Positions 15,994-24,881 of a stretch of DNA of 64,000 nucleotides are shown here, one piece after another. Origin of the DNA: Cupriavidus gilardii. GTDB lineage: Bacteria > Pseudomonadota > Gammaproteobacteria > Burkholderiales > Burkholderiaceae. A model generated the notes under the pieces. That model saw only the letters and a list, made by a program, of their open reading frames with translations. It ran no database searches and was not told the origin of the DNA. Numbering within the stretch: the first letter of the stretch is position 1; every line of letters begins with the position of its first letter. Where the stretch lies: NCBI RefSeq assembly GCF_008801915.1, contig NZ_VZOV01000001.1, positions 496,001 through 560,000 on the forward strand. Direction: 5' to 3'. Both the position numbers and the translations under genes were made by a program.

Positions 15994-16701
15994 ATGCAAG
16001 CTTCCCCTCGTCCGGAATGGTTGACCTTTGACTGCTATGGCACCCTGATCCAATGGGACGAAGGCTTGCTGGCCTGCGTCGACCGCCTGCTGGCCAGTAA
16101 GGGATTGCGCGGCGTCGATCCTCACGAATTCATTCGCGTCTACGACGAACACGAGCACCGGCTGGAACAGACGCCGCCGCATCGCAGTTTTGCCGAGATA
16201 TCGGCGCTGTCGCTGCGCGCCGCGCTGGAGGCGTTCCGGCTACCGTTCGAGCCCGGCGATGCCGATGCGCTGACGCGCCATATCGCGGCGATGCCGGCTT
16301 TTCCCGAGGTCGTGCCGACGTTGGCCTGGCTGAAGGCGCAAGGCTTCAAGCTGTGCATCGTGTCCAATACGGATGACGCCATCATCGCCGGTAACGTTGC
16401 CCAGCTCGGCGGCCATATCGATCGGGTCGTCACCGCGCAGCAGGGACGGGCCTACAAGCCGTCGCCGCGGCTGTTCGAACACGCCCATGACGCGATCGGC
16501 GTGTCGCAAGGCCAGCTGCTGCATATCTGCGCGAGTCCGCACCTGGATCTGGCCGCCGCGCGAGACATGGGGTTTCGTTGCGTCTGGATCGATCGCGGCA
16601 CGGCGCGCAAGCCCTTGCCCGACTATCGGCCCGACGCCGTCCTGCCCGATCTCGCCGGTCTGCGCCAGTTATTTGCTACGCTCGGATGGGTGCAACCCTG
16701 A
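15994..16701 (+). CDS. HAD hydrolase, haloacid dehalogenase type II-like
   Basis: 235-residue haloacid-dehalogenase superfamily protein. Motif I is TFDCYGTLIQWD (nucleophile Asp of DCYGT), motif II is IVSNTDD, motif III is the Lys in AYKPSPRLFEHA, followed by HICASPHLDLAAARDMGFRCVWIDRG. The length and DCYGT form fit the (S)-2-haloacid dehalogenase type II subfamily, many members of which are simple phosphatases. It starts an apparent two-gene operon with the class II aldolase gene 11 nt downstream. Confidence 0.88.
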   Translation: MQASPRPEWLTFDCYGTLIQWDEGLLACVDRLLASKGLRGVDPHEFIRVYDEHEHRLEQTPPHRSFAEISALSLRAALEAFRLPFEPGDADALTRHIAAMPAFPEVVPTLAWLKAQGFKLCIVSNTDDAIIAGNVAQLGGHIDRVVTAQQGRAYKPSPRLFEHAHDAIGVSQGQLLHICASPHLDLAAARDMGFRCVWIDRGTARKPLPDYRPDAVLPDLAGLRQLFATLGWVQP

Positions 16702-16712
16702 AGGAGCGATCC

Positions 16713-17501
16713 ATGGCGCATCAACTTTCGAGCCGGGCTGCGGGCGACGCCGAGATGGCGGCGGTGTTGCGGAACGATCCTGCTGTCCGGCAGGCCCGTA
16801 TCGATCTGGCGGCCTGCCTGCGCATGGCGGCGCGGCTCGGGATGGCGGAGGGCATCTGCAACCATTTCTCGGCGACGTTGCCGGGGCACCCCGGGCTGTT
16901 CCTGGTCAATCCGCTGGGGCTGGCGTTCTGCGAAGTCACGGCTTCGCGCCTGCTGGTCTGCCATGTCGACGGCCGCGTGCTCGATGGCGATGGCGAGCCC
17001 GAGGCCACGGCCTTCTTCATCCATGCCCGCCTGCACATGCGCAAACCCTCGGCGGTCGCGGCCTTTCATACGCACATGCCGAACGCGACCGCGCTGGCGA
17101 TGGTCGATGGCGAACCGCTGGTATGGGCTGGGCAGACCGCGCTGAAGTTCTACGACCGCGTGGCCACGGTGCCGTTCAATGGGCTGGCGCTGGATGAACT
17201 GGAGGGCGATCGCATCGCGGACGCGATGGGCAATGCGGACATCGCCTTCCTGCGCAACCACGGCGTGATGGTGACCGCGCCGAACATCGCGCAGGCGTGG
17301 GACGATCTTTATTACCTGGAGCGTGCGGCCGAGGTCCAGGTGCGCGCGCACGGCACCGGCCGCAAGTTGATACCCGTGCCGCCCGACGTCGCTGCCCTGT
17401 GCGCGCGGCAGATGCGCGAGGGCGATCCCGACAGCGCGCGCCTGCATCTGGCGAGCATCCACCGTCAGTTGGCACGGCTCGAGCCGGATTATCTCGACTG
17501 A
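16713..17501 (+). CDS. Class II aldolase/adducin family protein
   Basis: 262-residue member of the class II aldolase/adducin family (fuculose-phosphate aldolase-like, Zn-dependent). Visible marks are GMAEGICNHFSATLPG, the metal-binding FHTHMPNATALA, and LRNHGVMVTAPN. AAGGAG precedes the ATG. It follows the HAD gene by 11 nt; with LysR control this suggests catabolism of a small hydroxy- or sugar-type acid. Related proteins without demonstrated activity are common, so the substrate is unknown. Confidence 0.87.
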   Translation: MAHQLSSRAAGDAEMAAVLRNDPAVRQARIDLAACLRMAARLGMAEGICNHFSATLPGHPGLFLVNPLGLAFCEVTASRLLVCHVDGRVLDGDGEPEATAFFIHARLHMRKPSAVAAFHTHMPNATALAMVDGEPLVWAGQTALKFYDRVATVPFNGLALDELEGDRIADAMGNADIAFLRNHGVMVTAPNIAQAWDDLYYLERAAEVQVRAHGTGRKLIPVPPDVAALCARQMREGDPDSARLHLASIHRQLARLEPDYLD

Positions 17502-17521
17502 GGCCGCGTGCGTGCTGCCGC

Positions 17522-18418
17522 TCAACCGGCGGTCAGCAGATCGATCATCGCCCGTGCCGCCGCCGACTGGCGGCGGTGCGGCGCGTAGATCAGCGAGAAC
17601 GGCCGCGAGCGCCCCCGCAGAAGCGGCAGCACTTCGACCAGCCGCCCGCGCTCGATCCGGTCGCGCACGATGAAGTCATAGCTCTGGCAGATGCCGGCGC
17701 CGTGCTCGGCGAGCGAGACCACGCCCAGCACATCGTCGGAGATCGCGATCGGGGAGCTGGTGGCCCAATCGATATCTCGGTCGCCGTCGCGAAATACCCA
17801 GGGCGCAATGCGGCCAGTGCTGGGCAGCACGAAGGGCAGGCAGACGTGGCGATGCAGATCGTCCAGCGTCCGCGGCGTGCCCGCGCGCCGCAGATAGTCC
17901 GGGGCCGCGACCAGGCATAGCGCCGCGTCTTCGAGCTTGCGGGCGACCAGCCCGCTGTCGGGCAGCTCGCCGAGACGGATGGCGAGGTCGAAGCCCTCCG
18001 CCACCAGGTCGACATTGCGGTTCGTGATGTTCAGTTCCACCTGCACGCGCGGGTACTGCCGCGTGAATCGCGCCAGCAACGGCGGCAGCCGGTAGTGCCC
18101 ATAGGTGGTCGGCACGCTGAGCCGCACCCTTCCCGACAGTTCGCCTTCCTGACCCTGTATCTCACGCTCGGCGTCGTCGAGCAGCGTGAAAGCAGCGCGA
18201 GCCTGTTCGACATATTGCCGTCCCGCGTCGGTCAGTCCGATGCGACGGGTGGTCCGGCGCAGCAACTGGCTGCCGAGCCGGGCCTCCAGCCGGGCGATGG
18301 CGCGGCTCAGCACCGAAGCCGTGGTCGACAACGCCACCGCGCCCGCCGTGAACGAGCCATGCTCGACCACCGCCAGAAAGGCCTCCACGTCCCCAAGATG
18401 GTCGAAGCGGCGCGCCAT
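17522..18418 (-). CDS. LysR-family transcriptional regulator (AaeR/DsdC-like subgroup)
   Basis: 298 residues with N-terminal HTH (EAFLAVVEHGSFTAGAVALS, TASVLSRAIARLEARLGSQLL) and a substrate-binding domain typical of the large CrgA/AaeR-like subgroup (RLSVPTTYGHYRLPPLLARF, NRNVDLVAEGFDLAIRLG). The frame stays open far upstream, but ATG 18418 is preceded by GGGGGA and matches the family N-terminus. It is divergent from the SDR gene 99 bp away. Confidence 0.92.
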   Translation of the reverse strand: MARRFDHLGDVEAFLAVVEHGSFTAGAVALSTTASVLSRAIARLEARLGSQLLRRTTRRIGLTDAGRQYVEQARAAFTLLDDAEREIQGQEGELSGRVRLSVPTTYGHYRLPPLLARFTRQYPRVQVELNITNRNVDLVAEGFDLAIRLGELPDSGLVARKLEDAALCLVAAPDYLRRAGTPRTLDDLHRHVCLPFVLPSTGRIAPWVFRDGDRDIDWATSSPIAISDDVLGVVSLAEHGAGICQSYDFIVRDRIERGRLVEVLPLLRGRSRPFSLIYAPHRRQSAAARAMIDLLTAG

Positions 18419-18517
18419 TATGTCCCCCGAAGAACAGATGAATTCCCGATTGGCGAGTTTATCTCCGTTGGTGTGGGTAATAAAGTCGGGCATCACCACC
18501 CGATCACGAAGAACTCC

Positions 18518-19312
18518 ATGGACCTTCAACTTCAAGGCAAGACTGCCATCGTCACCGGGGCCACGGCCGGCATTGGTCTGGCCATCGCCCGGACCCTGGC
18601 GCGCGAGGGCGTTGCGGTGACGATCACCGGGCGGCATCGCGACAAGCTCGATGCCGCCGTCGCTGAGATCGCCGCGGCCGCGCCCGCCGCAAAGGTGTCC
18701 GGCTTCGTCGCCGACCTGGGTAGTGCCCGCGGCGCGGCCGCGCTGGCCGAGGCCGTGCCGGCCACGGACATCCTGATCAACAACCTGGGCTACTACGAAG
18801 CCCGGCCCTTCGCAGAAATCACCGACGAAGACTGGCTGCGCATGCTCGACATCAACGTGATGTCCGGCGTGCGGCTGTCGCGCCATTACTTTCCGCGCAT
18901 GCTGGACAAGAACTGGGGCAGGGTGATCTTCATCTCCAGCGAGGTGGGCGCCTTCACGCCGCCGGACATGGTGCATTACGGCGTCAGCAAGTCGGCACAG
19001 CTGGCCGTGTCGCGCGGCATGGCGGAGTTGACCAAGGGGACCGGCGTCACGGTCAACAGCGTGCTGCCGGCCGCGACGCGTTCGGACGGCATCGTCGAAT
19101 ACCTGCGCCAGACCGCGCCGCGTCCGGGCATGAGCGATGCCGAGATCGAAGCGCATTTCTTCCAGACGTACCGGCCCAGTTCGCTGATCGCTCGCATGAT
19201 CGAGGCGGACGAGATCGCCGCGATGGTGGCGCTGCTCGCCAGTCCGCTCGGCGCTGCGTCCAATGGGGCTGGCGTCCGTGTCGAGGGCGGGTCGTTCCGC
19301 TCGATCCTTTGA
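18518..19312 (+). CDS. Short-chain dehydrogenase/reductase
   Basis: 264-residue classical-type SDR, NAD(P)-dependent oxidoreductase. The cofactor motif is TGATAGIG, the structural motif is NNLG (NNAG in most), and the active site is S (FISSEVGAF) with Y-x3-K as YGVSK. C-terminal GVRVEGGSFRSIL is typical. It is controlled presumably by the divergent LysR gene. The substrate is not predictable. Confidence 0.93.
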   Translation: MDLQLQGKTAIVTGATAGIGLAIARTLAREGVAVTITGRHRDKLDAAVAEIAAAAPAAKVSGFVADLGSARGAAALAEAVPATDILINNLGYYEARPFAEITDEDWLRMLDINVMSGVRLSRHYFPRMLDKNWGRVIFISSEVGAFTPPDMVHYGVSKSAQLAVSRGMAELTKGTGVTVNSVLPAATRSDGIVEYLRQTAPRPGMSDAEIEAHFFQTYRPSSLIARMIEADEIAAMVALLASPLGAASNGAGVRVEGGSFRSIL

Positions 19313-19353
19313 TGGCCGTCACTGCCTTTCGGCCCAACCTTCCGGACATCATC

Positions 19354-20586
19354 ATGTTGCTTCGCCTATCCCGTCTCGCCGCGCTGGCGCTGACCGCGCT
19401 CACCGCCGTGCCGGCCTTCGCCGGTTCCGCCGATGCCGCAGATTCCCCCGCCCAGGTCACCCTCGAACGCTGGCGCAGCTATGCGGGCGTCAGCTGGGAG
19501 CCGTCTCGCCGGGGCGCGGACCCGGTGCCCTTCGCCGGCTCGGTCAACGCGCCAATCGCGGGCATCCATTTCGATGCACAGGGCCGCGCCTTCGTCACCA
19601 CGCCGCGGCTGGTGTCGGCCGACGCGCCGGCGACACTGAGCCTGCTCGACACGAGCGTGCAGAGCGGCCCGGCCCGACTGTCGGCCTTTCCGTCGGTTGC
19701 CGGCAATGCGGTCGATGGCGCCCCCGACACCCATCTGCGCAATGTGCTGGGCTTTCATGTCGACCGCCGCAACGGCTGGCTATGGGCGCTCGACATGGGT
19801 TTCGTCGCGGGCCAGGCCGAGGCGCCGGCCGGCGCGCAGAAGGTGATGGTCTACGACCTGCGTACCGGACGCACGGTCCGGCGCATCGCACTCGATGGGG
19901 TGGCCGACCGCAAGGGCAGCTTCCTGAACGATATCGTCGTCGACGAGCGGCGCCGGATCGCCTATATCTCCGACAGCGGCCTGCGCAGCGCGCCGGACAA
20001 TCAGGCGGGGCTGATCGTGGTGGACTTTGCCGCCGGCAAGGCGCGGCGCGTGCTGGACCGCCACGCGAGCCTCCTGCCGGAGCCCGGCGCGAAGGTCGTC
20101 TCGCATGGCGCCGAGGTGTGGCCGGGCAATCCGTTGAAGCTCGGCATCAACGGCATCGCACTGTCGCCCGATGGTGGCACGCTGTACTGGGCCGTCACCA
20201 CGGGTACGCACATCCATGCCGCGCCGACGCGGCTGCTGCGTGACCAGGGCGCCAGCCCGGAGAGCCTGGCCGCGGCGGTGCGCGATCTGGGCGAGGTCGG
20301 CGGCAATACCGATGGCATCGTCACCGACGCGAAGGGCAAGCTGTACATCACGGACGTGACGCGCAATGGCATCGTCAAATACGACCCGGCCACCGGCACG
20401 ATGTCGCTGCTCGCGGCGGACGAGGGCGTGTTCTGGCCCGATACGCCCGCGCTGCTGCCCAACGGCGATCTGGTGTTTACTGCCAGCCATCTGAACGGGC
20501 ATTTCGCGGGGGCGGTCAAGGCCGGCCAGGAGCGCTACGAACTGTGGCGCCTGCCGCTGCATCGGACCTCAGGCAAACGCGACTGA
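19354..20586 (+). CDS. Major royal jelly/yellow-family beta-propeller protein, periplasmic
   Basis: 410-residue exported protein with a Sec signal peptide (MLLRLSRLAALALTALTAV, cleavage near AFA-GSA). The body matches the bacterial royal-jelly/yellow (dopachrome-tautomerase-related) propeller: GIHFDAQGRAFVTTPR, LGFHVDRRNGWLWALDMG, SFLNDIVVDERRRIAYISDSG, GINGIALSPDGGTLYWAVTTG and GNTDGIVTDAKGKLYITDV. An upstream ATG (19309) overlaps the SDR stop, but the internal ATG at 19354 gives the signal peptide. Possibly co-transcribed with the SDR gene. Function is unknown in bacteria. Confidence 0.85.
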   Translation: MLLRLSRLAALALTALTAVPAFAGSADAADSPAQVTLERWRSYAGVSWEPSRRGADPVPFAGSVNAPIAGIHFDAQGRAFVTTPRLVSADAPATLSLLDTSVQSGPARLSAFPSVAGNAVDGAPDTHLRNVLGFHVDRRNGWLWALDMGFVAGQAEAPAGAQKVMVYDLRTGRTVRRIALDGVADRKGSFLNDIVVDERRRIAYISDSGLRSAPDNQAGLIVVDFAAGKARRVLDRHASLLPEPGAKVVSHGAEVWPGNPLKLGINGIALSPDGGTLYWAVTTGTHIHAAPTRLLRDQGASPESLAAAVRDLGEVGGNTDGIVTDAKGKLYITDVTRNGIVKYDPATGTMSLLAADEGVFWPDTPALLPNGDLVFTASHLNGHFAGAVKAGQERYELWRLPLHRTSGKRD

Positions 20587-20692
20587 GCCGGGCGGCGCGG
20601 GTTCGAAGCGATGGGGGTTGGCAAGTGGGCTACGGACAACGGATGATATGGCGATTTCCCGCACACCCATATCGACCCCAGGAGCCAACACG

Positions 20693-21301
20693 ATGAGACT
20701 GATCGGCATGCTCGATTCCCCCTATGTCCGCCGCGCCGCGATCACGATGCGCCTGCTGGGGCTGTCCTTCCAACATGAACCGGTTTCGGTGTTCCGCACC
20801 TTCGAGCAGTTCCGCGCCATCAACCCGGTCGTCAAGGCGCCATCGCTGGTCTGCGACAACGGCGTGGTGCTGATGGACTCGACGCTGATCATCGACTACG
20901 TCGAGGCGTTGGCCGGACGCAGCCTGATGCCGACGGAGCTGGCGGCGCGCCAGCGCGACCTGCGCGTGATCGGTCTGGCGCTGGCCGCTTGCGAGAAGGC
21001 GGTGCAGAACGTCTACGAGCACATGCTGCGGCCGGCAGAGAAACAGCACCAGCCGTGGGTCGAGCGCGTCGACGGCCAGCGCACCAGCGCCTTCGCCTTG
21101 CTCGAGGAAGAAGTCGCCCGCCTGCCGGTGCCGGTGCAGGAGACCGCGCTGACGCAGGCGCAATTGACGACCGCGGTGGTGTGGACCTTCACGCAGGCGA
21201 TGCTGCCGGGGGCCGTCGATGCGGCCGCGCATCCGGCCATCGCGTCGCTGACGGCAGCCGCCGAGGGCTTCGCGGCGTTTCAGGCGTATCCGCACGCGTG
21301 A
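20693..21301 (+). CDS. Glutathione S-transferase family protein
   Basis: 202-residue GST. The thioredoxin-like N-terminal half (MRLIGMLDSPYVRRAAITMRL with Ser in SPYVRR, then VKAPSLVCDNGVVLMDS with the cis-Pro and glutathione-binding DS) and a helical C-terminal half are visible. AGGAG precedes the ATG. Related to YibF/glutathione transferases of unknown substrate. It is followed by a hairpin and convergent genes. Confidence 0.88.
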   Translation: MRLIGMLDSPYVRRAAITMRLLGLSFQHEPVSVFRTFEQFRAINPVVKAPSLVCDNGVVLMDSTLIIDYVEALAGRSLMPTELAARQRDLRVIGLALAACEKAVQNVYEHMLRPAEKQHQPWVERVDGQRTSAFALLEEEVARLPVPVQETALTQAQLTTAVVWTFTQAMLPGAVDAAAHPAIASLTAAAEGFAAFQAYPHA

Positions 21302-21316
21302 GACAAGTACGAACCT

Positions 21317-21339
21317 GCGGCAGCACGGTGGACTGCCGC
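21317..21339. terminator. Hairpin between convergent GST and sugar-acid operon
   Basis: GCGGCAG (21317-21323) and CTGCCGC (21333-21339) form a perfect 7-bp stem with a 9-nt loop, between the GST stop and the stop of the enolase-superfamily gene. Confidence 0.55.
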
Positions 21340-21353
21340 CGGTTGCGGCCTGT

Positions 21354-22532
21354 TCAAAGGCCTGTTTGCTGCAGCTCCACCAGATACGGCGCCAGCGCGC
21401 CCAGGTCGGGCACCACGCCGAAGCCAGGCGCGTCGCCAAGCTGCACGCAGCCGTCGCTCAGATGCATGACCGGCGCCGCCATCGCGTCGCGCAGCGGATT
21501 CGGATTGGCGTCCACTTCGACATAGCCGGCCCCGCCCGCGGCGGTTTTCAGGTGCAGCGAGGCGAGCAGGCCGATGCCGGCGCCCAGCCAATGCGGGCAA
21601 TACCATTTGCCCGCCGCAATCGCTTGCTGCGCGACGTCCAGGCATCCGGTCAGTCCGCCCCATTTGCCGGCATCCGGCTGGATCACCGACATGCCGGGTT
21701 CGCCGATGAAATCGCGGTACTGTGCATGGCCGCACAGGTTCTCGCCGCCGGCCAGCCGCAGCGGCTGCTCGGCAGCGAGCTTTGCCCACGTCTGCGGCGG
21801 CGCGTCGGCGCGCACCGGTTCCTCCAGCCACAGCAGATCGAACGGTGCCATGCGATGGCCGGCGGCCACCGCATCCTCGGCGTCCCACGCCTGGTTGGCA
21901 TCGACCATCAGCACCGCATCGCCACCGAGCGCCTCGCGCATGTCGCGCAGATTGCCGAGGTCGCGCTCCGCGCCGAAGCCGACCTTGAGCTTGAAGGCCC
22001 GGTAGCCCTCGGCCCGCTTGGCCAAGGCCAGTTCGGCGGGATCGGTCGGATTGATGCCCGACGCATAGACCGGCACGGGCCACGCGCCGGCACCGCCCAG
22101 CGCACGCCAGACCGGCTGGCCGGCGCGGCGTGCGAACAGATCCCACATCGCCATGTCGATGCCGGCGGCGATCTGGTGAAGCGGTCCGGGCTCGCCGGTC
22201 TGCAGCATCAGTACCGCCAGCCGCGCCACCAGCGTTTCCCAGGCCCGTCGGGGCGAGGCCCACGCCTGGCCCGTCACGATGGGCCGGCCGTACGCCAGCA
22301 GCAGGCGGGCGCGATGCTCGGCGCCTACCGTCGGGAAATTGCACCAGACCTCGCCCCAGCCTTCGCAGCCATCGCTGTCGGTCAGACGGACCAGCACCGC
22401 CGGGCGATCGCGCATGATGCCGAACGACGTCTGCACCGGCGGATCGGCGGGCGCGCGCAAGACGAAGGCGTCGAGCCGCTCCACCTTGACCGGCGTCGCA
22501 CTCGGTTGGCTGTCGTGCATGCGGTCTGCCAT
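21354..22532 (-). CDS. Mandelate racemase/muconate lactonizing (enolase superfamily) dehydratase
   Basis: 392-residue enolase-superfamily enzyme that abstracts a proton alpha to a carboxylate. The catalytic K-x-K is in FKLKVGF, the Mg ligands are D in MVDANQAW, E in WLEEPV and E in AGGENLCG, and a His is in CPHWLG. This set fits the mandelate-racemase subgroup acting on sugar acids. Its ATG shares a base with the stop of the preceding gene (TGATG), so it is translated as part of the Bug-aldolase-dehydratase operon. It is last in that operon. The exact substrate cannot be told. Confidence 0.87.
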   Translation of the reverse strand: MADRMHDSQPSATPVKVERLDAFVLRAPADPPVQTSFGIMRDRPAVLVRLTDSDGCEGWGEVWCNFPTVGAEHRARLLLAYGRPIVTGQAWASPRRAWETLVARLAVLMLQTGEPGPLHQIAAGIDMAMWDLFARRAGQPVWRALGGAGAWPVPVYASGINPTDPAELALAKRAEGYRAFKLKVGFGAERDLGNLRDMREALGGDAVLMVDANQAWDAEDAVAAGHRMAPFDLLWLEEPVRADAPPQTWAKLAAEQPLRLAGGENLCGHAQYRDFIGEPGMSVIQPDAGKWGGLTGCLDVAQQAIAAGKWYCPHWLGAGIGLLASLHLKTAAGGAGYVEVDANPNPLRDAMAAPVMHLSDGCVQLGDAPGFGVVPDLGALAPYLVELQQTGL

Positions 22533-23059
22533 CACGCCACCCCTGCCATGCAGACGTATTCGATCTCGAGGTAGTCGTCGATACCGTCGCGCGAGCCTTC
22601 ACGCCCCATGCCGGACTGCTTGATGCCGCCGAACGGCGCTGCCTCGTTGGCGATCGGGCCGCTGTTGACGCCGACGATGCCGCATTCGAGCGCCTCGGCG
22701 ACGCGCCAGATGCGCGCCATGTCGCGCGAGAAGAAGTAGCCGGCCAGCCCGTACTCGGAATCGTTGGCCATGGCGATGGCGTCGGCCTCGGGCTCGAAGC
22801 GGATCAGTGGGGCCAGCGGGGCGAAGGTCTCCTCGCGCGCGACCAGCATCGACTGCGTGACGCCGGTCATCACCGTGGGCTCGAAGAAGGTGCCGCCCAG
22901 CGCGTGGCGCGATCCGCCGCACAGCACCTGCGCGCCGCGCTGGCGGGCGTCGGCGATATGCTCCTCGATCTTGGCGACCGCGTGGCGCCATTCGCCGCCG
23001 ATCAGGCATGGCTGGCGGAACAGGGTTGGGTCTGGAAGGGGCATGGTGGTCAATGACAT
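22532..23059 (-). pseudogene. Semialdehyde dehydrogenase (GabD-like) with catalytic core deleted in frame
   Basis: 175 residues in one open frame. Residues 1-27 (DPTLFRQPCLIGGEWRHA) match the very N-terminus of NAD(P)-dependent succinate-semialdehyde dehydrogenases. Residue 28 onward (VAKIEEHIADARQRGAQVLC) resumes near residue 325 of the family and continues to the normal C-terminus (FGGIKQSGMGREGSRDGIDD). About 300 residues including the NAD-binding fold, catalytic Cys and general-base Glu are gone; the junction is near 22980. The frame and the coupled ATG of the next gene are intact, so any product would be a non-catalytic fragment with the oligomerisation part. It may be kept only to preserve translation of the downstream gene, or be a recent deletion. 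Confidence 0.85.
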
Positions 23060-23086
23060 CAGCGTTGCTCGCCGTTTGTTCGCTGT

Positions 23087-24850
23087 TCAGTAGATCGGCG
23101 GTTCAACGGTCGGCGCGTTGCCTGCCAGGCTGGCGAAGTCGCAGCCCTCGTTGGCCTGCGTGACTTCGTGCTGGAAGATGCGGCCATAGCCGCGCGCATA
23201 CGGCAGCGGTGGCGGCTGCCACGCTGCGCGGCGCGCTTCCAGTTCGGCTTCCGGTACCAGCATGTCGAGCCGGCGGGCGCCGATGTCCAGGCGCACGAGG
23301 TCGCCGGTGCGCAGCAGCGCGAGCGGCCCGCCGACCGCGGATTCGGGCGCCACGTGCAGCACGCAGGTCCCGTAGTGGGTGCCGCTCATGCGGCCGTCCG
23401 AGATGCGCAGCATGTCGCGCACGCCTTCGCGCAGCAGCTTTTTCGGGATCGGCAGGTTGCCCCACTCGGGCATGCCGGGGCCGCCGATTGGGCCCGCATT
23501 GCGCAGCACCAGCACGGTCGAGGCATCGACATCAAGGTCGGGGTCGTCCATCGCCGCGAACATCTCCGCGTTGGAATCGAATACCAGCGCCCGGCCCTCG
23601 TGCCGCAGCAGGTGAGGGCTGGCGGCCGACGGCTTGATGACCGCGCCGTCGGGGCAAAGGTTGCCGCGCAGCACGGCAAGCGCAAGTCCGGCCTCCGGAC
23701 ATTCCGGCGTGCCGGTCTTCAGCGGCCGGTCCAGGTCCAGCACGGTGCCGTCGTTTTCGCAGGGCCATGCGGCGATGTTCTCGCCAAGCGTGCGGCCGGT
23801 GACCGTGCGCGCGTCCAGGTCCAGGTGCGGCGCGATCCTTTGCAGCACGGCGGGCAGGCCGCCCGCATAGTGGAAGTCCTCCATCAGGCGTTCGCCGGAG
23901 GGATAGAGGTTGGCGATCACCGGCACATTGCGCGCAACCGCGTCGATCTCGTCCAGGTCCAGCGCGACGCCGGCCCGGCCGGCCATTGCCGGTAGATGCA
24001 CCGCGGCGTTGGTCGAGCCGCCCAGCGCGGCATAGGCGGCAACCGCATTGAGGAAGGCCGCCTTGGTGGCGATCTGCGATGGCCGCAGGTCCTCCCAGAC
24101 CATTTCGACGATGCGCTGTCCGCAGCGCCATGCCATGCGGCTATGCGCCGCGTCGACGGCCGGGATGCTCATTGCCCCAGGGAGCGTGAAGCCCAGCGCC
24201 TCGACGATGGCCGTCATCGTGCTGGCCGTCCCCATCGTGTTGCAGGTGCCGACCGAGCGCGTCATGCGCGCCTCCATCGCGATCCACTCATCCCTGGCGA
24301 TATTGCCGATGCTGTATTCGGCGAAGTATTTCTTGGTGTGGGTGCCGGCGCCGACCGCGGCGCCACGATAGCGGTCGTTCAGCATCGGTCCGGCCGGCAC
24401 GAAGATCACCGGCAGGTCCATCGAGAACGCGCCCATCATCAGGCCGGGAGGCGTCTTGTCGCAGCCGCCCATCAGCACCGCGCCGTCGAGCGGCAGGCTG
24501 CGCAGCAGCTCTTCCGTTTCGATCGACAGCAGGTTGCGATAGAGCATGGTGGTGGGTTTGACCATCACCTCGCCCAGGCTCAGCGCGGGCAGTTCGAGCG
24601 GGTAGCCGCCTGCCTGCAGCACGCCGCGCTTGACCGATTCGGCGCGTTCGCGCAGATGCGCGTGGCACGGCGAAAGTTCGCTCCAGGTATTGATGATGCC
24701 GATCACCGGCCGGCCCATGAAGGCCTCCCGGGCCAGTCCCTGCTGCTGCATGCGCTGGCGATGCGCGAAGCCGCGAATATCGTCGCTGGCGAACCAGCGA
24801 TGGCTGCGCAGGTCTTCCGGGCGGCGCGGCGGCTTGTCTGGGCGTGTCAT
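23087..24850 (-). CDS. IlvD/Edd-family dehydratase, sugar-acid (arabonate/xylonate) type
   Basis: 587-residue Fe-S dehydratase of the IlvD/Edd family. The cluster and metal motifs are present: GGCDKTPPG, SVGTCNTMGTASTM, and the later ISDGRMSGTHYG. GRPVIGIINTWSELSPCHAHL at the N-terminus is typical of the sugar-acid dehydratases (L-arabonate, D-xylonate, galactonate types) rather than of biosynthetic IlvD. ATG 24850 is chosen over longer options because GGAGG lies about 9 nt upstream. The reaction would give a 2-keto-3-deoxy acid, which the adjacent HpcH-type aldolase could cleave. Confidence 0.9.
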   Translation of the reverse strand: MTRPDKPPRRPEDLRSHRWFASDDIRGFAHRQRMQQQGLAREAFMGRPVIGIINTWSELSPCHAHLRERAESVKRGVLQAGGYPLELPALSLGEVMVKPTTMLYRNLLSIETEELLRSLPLDGAVLMGGCDKTPPGLMMGAFSMDLPVIFVPAGPMLNDRYRGAAVGAGTHTKKYFAEYSIGNIARDEWIAMEARMTRSVGTCNTMGTASTMTAIVEALGFTLPGAMSIPAVDAAHSRMAWRCGQRIVEMVWEDLRPSQIATKAAFLNAVAAYAALGGSTNAAVHLPAMAGRAGVALDLDEIDAVARNVPVIANLYPSGERLMEDFHYAGGLPAVLQRIAPHLDLDARTVTGRTLGENIAAWPCENDGTVLDLDRPLKTGTPECPEAGLALAVLRGNLCPDGAVIKPSAASPHLLRHEGRALVFDSNAEMFAAMDDPDLDVDASTVLVLRNAGPIGGPGMPEWGNLPIPKKLLREGVRDMLRISDGRMSGTHYGTCVLHVAPESAVGGPLALLRTGDLVRLDIGARRLDMLVPEAELEARRAAWQPPPLPYARGYGRIFQHEVTQANEGCDFASLAGNAPTVEPPIY

Positions 24851-24881
24851 GCTTGCGATTCCTCCGGTTTGCAGCGCGCGT

